A stretch of DNA of 64,000 nucleotides from Gimesia aquarii (GTDB lineage: Bacteria > Planctomycetota > Planctomycetia > Planctomycetales > Planctomycetaceae), in contig NZ_CP037422.1 of assembly GCF_007748175.1 (NCBI RefSeq), positions 6,216,334-6,280,333 of the forward strand, in the 5' to 3' direction. This document shows, in pieces, positions 55,863 through 64,000 of the stretch. The translations under genes were made by a program, and so were the position numbers. The notes below the pieces were generated by a model that saw only the letters and a list, made by a program, of their open reading frames with translations, searched no databases and was not told the origin of the DNA. The first letter of the stretch is position 1. The number at the start of each line of letters is the position of its first letter.

Positions 55863-58800
55863 TTAATCAACATAGAGAAACTCATTCGAACTCATGAGTG
55901 CTTGACACAAGTTGGTAATGGTTTGCTTAGCAGACGTCACCCCTTTGGGTGTTTGTCCTGGATTTTGTTGTAAGTAAGTCAGTTGATTTTCCATAAAACG
56001 AACAACAAGCAGCAATTCGTCTGGGGTTGGTTTTCGACAAAGAGCCAGTTCAAACGCGTACGATGCTTGTGCAGGCAGACTTTGCTTTTGAACTGGTTCC
56101 GGACCATGGAAATCAGCAACAGTATCCCATTTCAACGCCGGCCCTTTTTCACGAGTGAGTGATAACTGAGCGTTCCAGGAAAAGGAGTCAGAATTAACGT
56201 CTCCATTACAATCCGTAATAAAATCGATATGATCTCCCTGCTGTATTGCCAGAGTCGTCACTTTTGTTTCCACAACTCCATTATAGGCAATCCACTTGCC
56301 GGCCAGACCTGAGCGACTCGATGATATGAGTCCTCTCACACCATTTCCGTTTTTGGTCCCATGCTGTAATTTGCCTGTCACAGATAATTTACCTGTCACT
56401 GGAGCCGTCCAACGTTTGACTGTTGCGTATTTTCTCGCGGGGTGTCCACCAGTGGCACGCAACATCACCCAACCCAATTTCGTGTCGGGAAGTTTTGCCC
56501 CTCCCTGCCAACTGGAACCAGTCCAATGTGGCAACGCTGTGAACTTGGCAGAATTCAAATTCTTTTCATCAAGAGCTGTATAACCATAACTCCAGGGAGA
56601 CTTCCCTGTGTGTGAAAGTTTAGGTAATCCAGCCAACAGTTCTGGTTTCAATTCTGGTGCTTCGCGAGCAATCCGATCAGCCAGTTTGTCTGATTGAGAA
56701 AGTATAAATCCTCCGTTCATCAGCATCAGCGATTGGGTTGCCACGGTCGAATTAGAACGACGTTCACAATTCGTTTCCATTACAGGTGCATCGAATGTTT
56801 GCAACATTCCTACTGGCTGGCTGCGCCTTGCCTGAATATACAAACTACGACGGAGTTGTTCGCCTGAAACAACGACCTGACCGAATTCATTCTCTTTAAT
56901 TCCGACAGGAGTTCCATACAATTTGCGATCAAGAACACCTGATACAGTCAACATGCGATCGCGCAATGTTTCCGCTTCTAAACGGAGAATGGGCTTTCGC
57001 CAGTAATAATGATTTTCTGGGTCGATTGACTCTTTGCTCGGATCGTGAGCTCCCGCCTGACGATACGCGGTTGAGAGCATAATCGTACGATGCAGTTTTT
57101 TTAGATCCCAGCCTTGTTGCATAAACTCCGCCGCCAGCCAGTCTAGTAATTCTGGATGTGTCGGGCTGGCACCGAGCTTGCCAAATTCACCGGGGGTTCC
57201 CACAATCGCACGACCAAAATGATGCATCCAGATCCGGTTGACTAACACTCGGGCAACAAGGGGATGTTTACCGCTTGTTAGCCAACGGGCAAACGCAAGA
57301 CGACGTCCCGTTGTCGGCAGTGTGTTATCGTTAAGGGGAATTTGATGCCGCTGTCCTTCCGGTGAAACCACCGTTAACGCCGCTGGAGTGAGCGTTTGTT
57401 TTGGTTGTCGGTGGTCTCCACGGTGAAACAACTTTGTTTCAGGAAGATGGTTTGCCGGTTCCAGAGCGACACGTAAAAACTCATGAATCGGCTTCTTTTT
57501 TCTGATCTCTGCAATTTGTTTATCATAATTCTTCAGCTCTTCAGCAGCTTTTGGCAAATATTGATAGAGCACACCTGTTGAAATATTGACACTTGGATTC
57601 TTCTTTAACAAAGCGACCTGCTCAGGTGACCTTTTTTTGACTGGAGTTTGATAAGCGGCTTTCAATTGATCTCGTAGTGGCTGCTCATACTTCTTCAGTT
57701 CAATTTCAAGCGCCTCAGCCATGTACTTGGTTCGTTTTTCGTTTTTGACCGCGGCCACCTTTTTGACTTCCTCTTCAATTTTCGCTGCTTTGGCCCGATC
57801 CTCGGCTGTATAAAGCGAAACCCGTCGTTGTTGCGGTGTCTGCCATTTTTGCCAGTCAAATGCAGGTTCAAAAATCGCACGCAAAGCAAAGTAGTCCGTC
57901 TGGGGAATCGGATCATAACGGTGGTCATGGCATTGAGCACAGGCAACACTTAAGCCCAATAACGATGAACTGACAATCTTCATGGTGTCGGCAATGACCT
58001 GATTGCGCGCTTCCGGAGTGTTTTTTCCGCTACCTGTTCCGTCAGCGGCCATTCGTAAAAAACCCGTTGCCGCCAGTAGTTCAATCTGCCTTTGGCTGAG
58101 ATTGCCTTCCCGTTTCCCCGCTAATTCATCACCGGCGAGTTGTTCTTGAAGAAACTGGTCAAACGGCTTGCCATCATTTAACGATTTAATGATATAATCA
58201 CGGTATTTCCAGGCCCACGGACGAACATCATCTTTGACCGTGTAGCCTTCTGAATCAGAGTAACCTGCGATATCCAGCCAGTGCCGTGCCCAACGTTCGC
58301 CGTAATGCGGTGAATTTAGTAACTCATTCAATAATGAGTCATACCAACCCTCAGAATGATTCGAAAGTGCCCGCTGTATCTCTTCAGGACTGGGTGGTAG
58401 CCCTAACAAATCGAAATAGGCTCGTTTGATTAAAGTCAGCTTTTCCGCCTCAGGAGAAAACGCCAATCCTTCTGGCATGGCCTGTAATAACAATGCATCA
58501 ATTGGCGTGCGAACAGTTGGATGTTTTTCAATCTCTTCGGAAATTTGAGGCCGTTTAATCGGTTGAAAAGCCCAGTAGGCACGTTCTTCGGGAGTAATGC
58601 CCAATCCGGGACCAATCGTTTTTGGCTCCGGACGACTTGTTTTAGCGCCGCCTGCGATCCAGCGTTTGATAATTTCAATCTCGTTATCTGGGACACGAGC
58701 CTCACCGGGTGGCATCTCTCCGCTTGCAATTCGAGCGACCAAATTACTTTCAGCAGGTTTACCCGGAATAATCGCTTCTCCGGATTCTCCCCCTTTGATC

Positions 58801-59006
58801 AGAAAGCGAACCAGACGTAAATCGAGCCCCCCTTCGATCTCGTCAGTCGCGCCATGACAGTCAAAACAATGTGCCCGAAAAATCGGACGAATATGTTCTT
58901 CATACGTCAATTTCTCTGGAGCGCTTTCTTTAGCGGCAAAGACGGCACCTGACACACAGGTACACATCAGTATGGTCAAAGCAATTTGTTTGAGTACGGT
59001 CCTCAT
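55863..59006 (-). CDS. DUF1549/DUF1553 protein with N-terminal cytochrome (PSD1-type)
   Basis: 1047 residues. Signal peptide, then a planctomycete cytochrome domain with HCFDCHG (haem site) and KPAESNLVARIASGEMPPGE. DUF1549 (about 170-380) includes VACAQCHDHRYDPIPQTDYF, a second CxxCH. A coiled stretch (about 400-500) precedes DUF1553 (about 570-830), with LVNRIWMHHFGRAIVGTPGEF. A lectin-like insert lies near 840-960, and the ending is LALCRKPTPDELL. It forms an operon with the DUF1501 gene. Function of the pair is unknown, presumably redox-linked carbohydrate breakdown. Confidence 0.95.
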   Translation of the reverse strand: MRTVLKQIALTILMCTCVSGAVFAAKESAPEKLTYEEHIRPIFRAHCFDCHGATDEIEGGLDLRLVRFLIKGGESGEAIIPGKPAESNLVARIASGEMPPGEARVPDNEIEIIKRWIAGGAKTSRPEPKTIGPGLGITPEERAYWAFQPIKRPQISEEIEKHPTVRTPIDALLLQAMPEGLAFSPEAEKLTLIKRAYFDLLGLPPSPEEIQRALSNHSEGWYDSLLNELLNSPHYGERWARHWLDIAGYSDSEGYTVKDDVRPWAWKYRDYIIKSLNDGKPFDQFLQEQLAGDELAGKREGNLSQRQIELLAATGFLRMAADGTGSGKNTPEARNQVIADTMKIVSSSLLGLSVACAQCHDHRYDPIPQTDYFALRAIFEPAFDWQKWQTPQQRRVSLYTAEDRAKAAKIEEEVKKVAAVKNEKRTKYMAEALEIELKKYEQPLRDQLKAAYQTPVKKRSPEQVALLKKNPSVNISTGVLYQYLPKAAEELKNYDKQIAEIRKKKPIHEFLRVALEPANHLPETKLFHRGDHRQPKQTLTPAALTVVSPEGQRHQIPLNDNTLPTTGRRLAFARWLTSGKHPLVARVLVNRIWMHHFGRAIVGTPGEFGKLGASPTHPELLDWLAAEFMQQGWDLKKLHRTIMLSTAYRQAGAHDPSKESIDPENHYYWRKPILRLEAETLRDRMLTVSGVLDRKLYGTPVGIKENEFGQVVVSGEQLRRSLYIQARRSQPVGMLQTFDAPVMETNCERRSNSTVATQSLMLMNGGFILSQSDKLADRIAREAPELKPELLAGLPKLSHTGKSPWSYGYTALDEKNLNSAKFTALPHWTGSSWQGGAKLPDTKLGWVMLRATGGHPARKYATVKRWTAPVTGKLSVTGKLQHGTKNGNGVRGLISSSRSGLAGKWIAYNGVVETKVTTLAIQQGDHIDFITDCNGDVNSDSFSWNAQLSLTREKGPALKWDTVADFHGPEPVQKQSLPAQASYAFELALCRKPTPDELLLVVRFMENQLTYLQQNPGQTPKGVTSAKQTITNLCQALMSSNEFLYVD

Positions 59007-59322
59007 ATTAAGACTCCAGAAGAGTTTACATCACAGAGTTTTGAAACCGTATCGTAAATGACCGCCAGAGAACAATCAAGCATAGAACTTCGTTTATATG
59101 TCCGTTTCAACACTAAGCGTCATTCTCTTGATCAAAACCCCAAACGTCGATCTAAAAAAGACTTGTGGCAGGAAACAAACCTGAAATTCCAAGAGGATTA
59201 CTGAAGCTAAAATAGAGTGTTCTCGACTAGAAAGTGTGCTGTGGCAGCTGGATCGAGATCGTTCTCACTTGGCTGGCAGAGCTGATAGATAATACAACGG
59301 AGGTCAGCCCCGATTCCAAGGC
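59007..59322. other. Intergenic region, nothing recognised
   Basis: Between two leftward genes. No gene or clear hairpin. Confidence 0.5.
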
Positions 59323-60057
59323 TTAAGTCGAAGCTTCACTTTTCTTCGGCATATCAATTTGAAAACTTTTCGCGCTCTCACAAAGATACTCCAGACTGGC
59401 ATGAATAAAGATGATCACGCCCAGCATCTCCATTGCTTCTTCGAAAGTAATAATCAGCGCGTAGAGTAGGTTTTTTTCTCCATGTGAATACGCATGGTAA
59501 GCGCTGATCATTTCAACGCCGATCGCTCCTCCAACAAACACGGCCCCAGCTGTGAGAAACAAATTACGGGTTCGAGACGGAAGCGCAATTAGAAAGCGCA
59601 ACATTATGGCGCCCACGATCAAGACGAAGATGCCTCCAGGAATCACCCAGGCATAATGCAGTACTCCCCGTGCATCAATCAGCCTGCGCATAGGTTCGAT
59701 CGCGCATTCGTGAATCGTAGCGACCTCATCTACCGAGAGTAGAAAGAACAAACCCGACAAGAAAAACCAGTGAAACGTATATCGATCCCCTTGAAATCGT
59801 TTACTTAATGCAATGAGGCACAACACAAACGAAGCTACTAACAAAGCCATAGACGAGTACCAGGTTGGTAAGTTGGCTTCATAGTCAACGTAAAGCAGCG
59901 GAACGATTCCGAATACCTGATCATGTCCCGTGCCGTACTTCACCAATTGCGAACAAAGGCTCAAGCTAAGCAATATACCAATGACAAGTAATAAAATACG
60001 CGTTACTTGAACAGGACGGGGAATACGTAAATGAATTTGAGCAGACTGTGAATTCAT
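59323..60057 (-). CDS. Hypothetical integral membrane protein
   Basis: 244 residues with about six helices (ILLLVIGILLSLSLC, SSMALLVASFVLCLIAL, FLSGLFFLLSVDEVATIHE, IPGGIFVLIVGAIMLRFLI, LTAGAVFVGGAIGVEMISA, EAMEMLGVIIFIHASLEYL). Conserved-looking acidic and His residues inside helices (DEVATIHE, EEAMEMLG) suggest a cofactor or metal site. No family name recognised. It follows the GNAT gene in the same direction by 81 bases. Confidence 0.75.
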   Translation of the reverse strand: MNSQSAQIHLRIPRPVQVTRILLLVIGILLSLSLCSQLVKYGTGHDQVFGIVPLLYVDYEANLPTWYSSMALLVASFVLCLIALSKRFQGDRYTFHWFFLSGLFFLLSVDEVATIHECAIEPMRRLIDARGVLHYAWVIPGGIFVLIVGAIMLRFLIALPSRTRNLFLTAGAVFVGGAIGVEMISAYHAYSHGEKNLLYALIITFEEAMEMLGVIIFIHASLEYLCESAKSFQIDMPKKSEAST

Positions 60058-60138
60058 GATGAAACCTTGAATTTTGACTATATACGATACAAATTCTGCA
60101 TTAACGATAAGCTGATTTGATCATTCTTGATCATCATC

Positions 60139-61308
60139 TCAATGCTGAGATGTTGGATGTTCAAAATCGGAAGAGATTTGCGATTGAGATACGACATCAT
60201 TTGAAAACCGGTCGCGATACCAGTTTGCAATCCGGTTACTAATCTGTAGGACCTTCGCTATTTTTGAGACGGAGGAATAATGCACATAGCGGTAACTGTT
60301 CTCTACCGATGTGTACCAGTATTTCTTGGCATCCAGAGAACCGGGGCCGATATCATAAATTCGATCTCCCCGTTCCATACTGTTGCGAAGCATTCGTCCC
60401 ATCAGTAAACGCCCCAGCCCTTTATTGGAAACGCTTGGGTCAAACCCCATCCGTAGCGAAAAAACTAATCCCTGAAACACATAGTTATAAATGAAGGCAG
60501 CAGGTTGTCCTGAAACGTATAGTAGGTTTAAATCGGCTGCTCCAAATCGAGCAGCACTCTCATGCGTATCTCGAAAGTATTGAGCTACATTCTCATGCGA
60601 TAAGGTCGTTCCTGTCGTTGAATCCCCCTGCCAACTTTTACGCGCAATCTCTTCACAGACCTCATACAGGTCCCAACGTGGATCGCTCTCACCAAAATTT
60701 TCTCCACGCGGCCGATACCGCAAAAATTCGATCTCCCCCTCTTTTTCCACTCTTCTTTCTGAACGGAGATAAGTCTGACGCGCTTTTCCAGATCGACCTG
60801 CCAGATACTCATCCCAATTTTGACTCAGATCGACATACGCCGTTTGATTCCAGGAAGTCTTTTTTAACGAAAGATTCGCAGCTTCGAGAGCTCTTTCAGT
60901 GGCACCGTCATCAAATCCATTGGAGTCCACACAGCGTAAATCAATCAGATCCCAGTCTCGCTGAGATTGCTGAATGAAATTCAGTGCTGCCGTCAGTGTC
61001 TTCTCAGGATTGGCGGAAACAGGACCATAAAAGCTCCCCCAATCATCAAACGGGTAAGTCAAGATCCGGCAGGACCCGAATTTCGTCTTCAGACGCTGAA
61101 TACATAAAGGGACAATACCTGTGACTTCATCGGCATCACGAATAACGAGTACTCGCAAATACTGCTTTTCATGAAAATGTTGCCAATAGACCTGTAACCA
61201 ATCGAGAGACTGAAAAAAATTTCCTCCTGGGGTAACTGCCAACAACCGATTCCAGTCGGCGTGGTAAGCCTTTAAGCCCTCGATCTCATTCAACTCGATT
61301 ACACTCAA
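60139..61308 (-). CDS. GNAT N-acetyltransferase, CelD/BcsL (FemAB-like) type
   Basis: 389 residues. AVTPGGNFFQSLDWLQVYWQ at the start, IVPLCIQRL and the central SGKARQTYLRSERRV precede the acyl-CoA fold with GQPAAFIYNYVFQGLVFSLR, and DIGPGSLDAKKYW near the end, as in Acetyltransf_6 proteins linked to polysaccharide synthesis. Substrate unknown. Confidence 0.88.
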   Translation of the reverse strand: MSVIELNEIEGLKAYHADWNRLLAVTPGGNFFQSLDWLQVYWQHFHEKQYLRVLVIRDADEVTGIVPLCIQRLKTKFGSCRILTYPFDDWGSFYGPVSANPEKTLTAALNFIQQSQRDWDLIDLRCVDSNGFDDGATERALEAANLSLKKTSWNQTAYVDLSQNWDEYLAGRSGKARQTYLRSERRVEKEGEIEFLRYRPRGENFGESDPRWDLYEVCEEIARKSWQGDSTTGTTLSHENVAQYFRDTHESAARFGAADLNLLYVSGQPAAFIYNYVFQGLVFSLRMGFDPSVSNKGLGRLLMGRMLRNSMERGDRIYDIGPGSLDAKKYWYTSVENSYRYVHYSSVSKIAKVLQISNRIANWYRDRFSNDVVSQSQISSDFEHPTSQH

Positions 61309-61582
61309 GATAGCCCCCTGGCATCAATGTTCTCTGTTTCAATTTCAATAACGCAATAAGTAACCAAAGCGCGCATCAGAAGTGACAAAGCTGTTTCGAT
61401 ATTGCTTTCTGATGGTCGGCAGCTGCCACAACTTAGTGCTACAAACTTAGTTTGTGCACAGTATGAAGTCGTGAAAAACACCAAAAGCGATGTGTTTCTT
61501 GCTCGAAATGATTCCGATAGAACGGATTGCGCTGGTTATCGCAATACTGGCCAGTTGCACTTAAAGAAGTAAAAGACAAAAA

Positions 61583-61656
61583 TAGGGCCGGCAGGACTCG
61601 AACCTGCAACCAACAAATTATGAGTTTGCTGCTCTAACCGATTGAGCTACGGCCCC
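61583..61656 (-). tRNA. tRNA-Met (CAU)
   Basis: Complete cloverleaf: acceptor GGGGCCG/CGGCCCT (one G.U), D arm GCTC-AATCGGTTA-GAGC, anticodon arm GCAAA-CTCATAA-TTTGT with anticodon CAU, five-base variable loop, T arm GCAGG-TTCGAGT-CCTGC and discriminator A. CCA is not encoded. Elongator Met is most likely; tRNA-Ile2 (lysidine) cannot be excluded. Confidence 0.93.
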
Positions 61657-61904
61657 AAGTTGTTTTCTGATCATTGTTTATCATGTTCGATATACAAAGA
61701 AGATTGATATCAAATTCTGCCTTTCAATATGGCTGACTTTGAAGGCTGATAGCTTACTGGAGACCTGCATTGCTGTCAAAGCATTGAGACTCGAAAGCCA
61801 AGATCCAGCCTAACTTTCCGTCAATTTTTAGTCGCTTTTTCAAGTGTGACACTTAATGAAGGAAACAGGATCGTATCACACTCATGATTTTGATCTGTGG
61901 AAAT

Positions 61905-63977
61905 CTAATTTTCTTGACGGGCAATCTGACTGGCTCGCCACGCTTTTTTATAGATGTTGAATCCATTTTGAACCTGACGCGGTGAATCTTGTAATAAATG
62001 ATTCAGCTTGGAATCATATGGTGCAACCCCACGCGACCGTAACAGACTGGCCGCCTGCATGGTGACAGCCAAATCATAGTCTTCCAGACTTTTCAATAAT
62101 TCACTGAGGTCGGACTCATGCTGATTGACCAGTTGATCTGCGTACTCATAGGCGGGCGTTTTTTGACCATCGCCGTCCGCATCAATCCACACAGCGCCTG
62201 TGGAACCAACAACGAGCGGCTCAAACTCGGGAGAATCAGGTTGGTAGGGTTTGGCAAGTGGCCAATAAGGAGCTGTCACGCCGGGACCTGTCGCAATTGC
62301 CACGAGATGACAGTCGTGAAGAAACCGCTTGAGTTTCCAAGTTTCCTGCCATTTCACTCCCCCTTCTGTTTTTGATCTGATTTGCTCTCTACGGATCAAT
62401 TGACCATTTGCATACAGGCAAACCTCATCGGCAGATACCCAACTCGGTCCAGAAACCGTAATCGCTACTTTTAAATCCGAAGATGAAGGGACCAACTCTC
62501 CAGGACCATACTGTGAGTTCACTTTGATCTGTGTTAATAGCCCGTAAGACAGCAATACTTTGCCATCAACGAAGTTTTGAATGGTTTTTCCAGTCTCTAT
62601 CTTCGATGGGTCGTGATCTTTGGTTTTGATATAGGTTCTTGCCTGCCCCACGATATAACGAGTGACATCGTGTGAGTCACTACATCCGACTGGTGTTAAA
62701 AACAGACCTCGGTTCAGTGCTCCAAACCAATCATGATACAGTTGCATTACGTCGGTTTGTGTGGCTCCTGAATTGATGATTTCCATCGCATTTGCGCGCA
62801 ATTTCCATTCATCCAGATTCTCTCCCGCTTGACTAAGATGATGCTTTTGACCAAAAGGACGATAATTAGAGTGGAGATCACGTGCGTGATTTAAAATCGC
62901 CACTTTCACAAGTGGCTTCTCAAAGATACTATTAAATATCGCCGTCCAGTCTTTCAATTTATAATCGGGAACTGGAGCCGATTCCTGTGCAGGGAAAATA
63001 TTAAAGTGACCGATGCGCGTTGTTACTTCATTTCCAATGACAGGTGTAAAATACTTTCGAACGTTTAACTTTTGCGCCAACGGTTCATAGTTGATTTGCT
63101 TATTGTGGTCCGTCGCAATCGGGAATTCGATTTGCTCGCCCGCCAATGTTATCATTCGTTCTTCTATGGAACAGTCTCCATGCCCTGAATGGGTCAGCGT
63201 GTGGACGTGTGTGTCAGAGCTCACATATCCTATGGTATCGACTTCTCGACGAATCTTGAAACGGAGCCTTTGATTTTCCCCCGCCTTGAGATTGACTTCA
63301 CGACGATCGATTCCATACTCAAAGCCCCGCCCCGCATAAATTGTATATTGCCCCGCCGGTAAGCCGAATTCTGTCTTTCCTTCACTCACGTAGATCACAC
63401 CGCTTCTGACAGCCTGCCGCTGATTCGATTTGGCTGTCGTAGCAACCAAAGTGCCTTCTGAATTCACAATCGTAATTCTAGCCGGAATCAAATCGCCTGA
63501 AAGTCCATCAACGACTTCAATGGTTAACTGAGATGCTGCTAAAGCCTGTTGAACAGGTTCAGGAAAAAGTGAAATCTCACCAACACGAATGTCATCGGGA
63601 GTTGGCTTGCCTACTTGAAAGATTCGTAATTGGTTCTTTCCGTTTTTGAGCACACCAGGTGGAACCGAAAACCAAAATTGAAGGTCATTCCCATCACGGC
63701 TCAATTTTCCCAGAACCTTTTTGTTTAACTCCACATTCCAGCTTAATTTCACATCTACCTGCCTCAACAGGAGTGTCGATTCAGTAGAATTCAATTTCGC
63801 CTGAAATGAAAGCAGTAACTCATCAGCCTGGGGCGTTTCAGGAAAAGTAGACCACTCACGTTCTCCGGAAATCCGCAAGTGATGCATCTCTGGAGTAATG
63901 ACCAGCGACTCGTCCGCGAATATGGTTGCCGTTATTGTCAGGTAGAAAAAGAGAATGAAGAAAAATCCTTGCTTCAT
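61905..63977 (-). CDS. CehA/McbA-family PHP metallohydrolase
   Basis: 690 residues with signal peptide (MKQGFFFILFFYLTITATIF). N-terminal beta-sandwich (about 25-150), a carboxypeptidase-regulatory-like domain (about 155-250, PAGQYTIYAGRGFEYG), then the PHP fold with DTHVHTL, ATDHNK, LNHARD and SDSHD, and a C-terminal beta part. Clear paralogue of the partial gene at 1-1443, and shows what the latter's missing start should be. Exported, metal-dependent hydrolase of unknown substrate. Confidence 0.9.
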   Translation of the reverse strand: MKQGFFFILFFYLTITATIFADESLVITPEMHHLRISGEREWSTFPETPQADELLLSFQAKLNSTESTLLLRQVDVKLSWNVELNKKVLGKLSRDGNDLQFWFSVPPGVLKNGKNQLRIFQVGKPTPDDIRVGEISLFPEPVQQALAASQLTIEVVDGLSGDLIPARITIVNSEGTLVATTAKSNQRQAVRSGVIYVSEGKTEFGLPAGQYTIYAGRGFEYGIDRREVNLKAGENQRLRFKIRREVDTIGYVSSDTHVHTLTHSGHGDCSIEERMITLAGEQIEFPIATDHNKQINYEPLAQKLNVRKYFTPVIGNEVTTRIGHFNIFPAQESAPVPDYKLKDWTAIFNSIFEKPLVKVAILNHARDLHSNYRPFGQKHHLSQAGENLDEWKLRANAMEIINSGATQTDVMQLYHDWFGALNRGLFLTPVGCSDSHDVTRYIVGQARTYIKTKDHDPSKIETGKTIQNFVDGKVLLSYGLLTQIKVNSQYGPGELVPSSSDLKVAITVSGPSWVSADEVCLYANGQLIRREQIRSKTEGGVKWQETWKLKRFLHDCHLVAIATGPGVTAPYWPLAKPYQPDSPEFEPLVVGSTGAVWIDADGDGQKTPAYEYADQLVNQHESDLSELLKSLEDYDLAVTMQAASLLRSRGVAPYDSKLNHLLQDSPRQVQNGFNIYKKAWRASQIARQEN

Positions 63978-64000
63978 AGATCACAGTAACTTTCATAAAA

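Overview
The window looks like chromosomal DNA of a marine-type planctomycete (order Planctomycetales, Gimesia-like; genus not determinable by eye). The reasons are the dense set of planctomycete signature families: three DUF1559 prepilin-like proteins (FTLIELLVVIA..., H-x9-DG ends), three DUF1501 Tat proteins, a DUF1549/DUF1553 cytochrome, a secreted sulfatase, Tat-exported Gfo/Idh/MocA oxidoreductases, a CsrA-receiver fusion and a giant CheB/CheR hybrid kinase. Genes are loosely packed, mostly single units or pairs.

Layout. 1-1.5 kb: 3' end of a CehA/McbA-type PHP metallohydrolase. 1.5-4.8 kb: the most remarkable locus. It is a leftward unit of three tandem structured RNAs that mimic tRNA, followed by a Ro60-sized von Willebrand A protein and an ARPP-1-like protein. 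5-11 kb: sulfatase, transaldolase, a serine-hydrolase/VanX fusion, a DUF3565 protein. 11-14.6 kb: BlaI repressor and BlaR1-like M56 peptidase with a well-defined promoter and two operators. 14.6-20 kb: REP-like palindrome, secreted phosphodiesterase, a circularly permuted and interrupted SGNH hydrolase, and an inverse-autotransporter-like repeat adhesin. 20-34 kb: DUF1080 protein, DUF1501, DUF1559, small lipoproteins, Gfo/Idh/MocA dehydrogenases, peroxiredoxin, sialidase-like protein. 34-39.4 kb: signalling pair (CsrA-REC and CheB-CheR-PAS-HK-REC). 39.7-45 kb: oxidoreductase, PPK2 and a P-type proton ATPase. 45-64 kb: HEAT protein, lipoprotein, DUF1559, cytochrome c', MscS channel, ferrochelatase, MsrA, DUF1501 + DUF1549/1553 operon, membrane protein, GNAT protein, tRNA(CAU), and a second, complete CehA-type protein.

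The key candidate system is at 1547-4785. The three RNAs share the same closing module: a 5' strand with ACT, five bases, then GUCRAU, and a 3' strand UYGACCNGCA. Each module encloses a different tRNA-like insert. RNA 1 (first transcribed) is a nearly complete tRNA cloverleaf. RNA 2 keeps only anticodon-like and T-like arms. RNA 3 is a circularly permuted class II tRNA, with acceptor stem capped by a loop and anticodon stem continuous with the module. That topology resembles the tRNA-like part of bacterial Y RNAs, which bind Ro60/Rsr. The vWA protein directly downstream has Ro60's length and domain layout, so I infer a divergent Y RNA-Ro RNP carrying a small set of interchangeable tRNA mimics. 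No rtcB or rtcA is present in the window. The sequence supports the RNA folds strongly, the protein assignment moderately, and the function only by inference.
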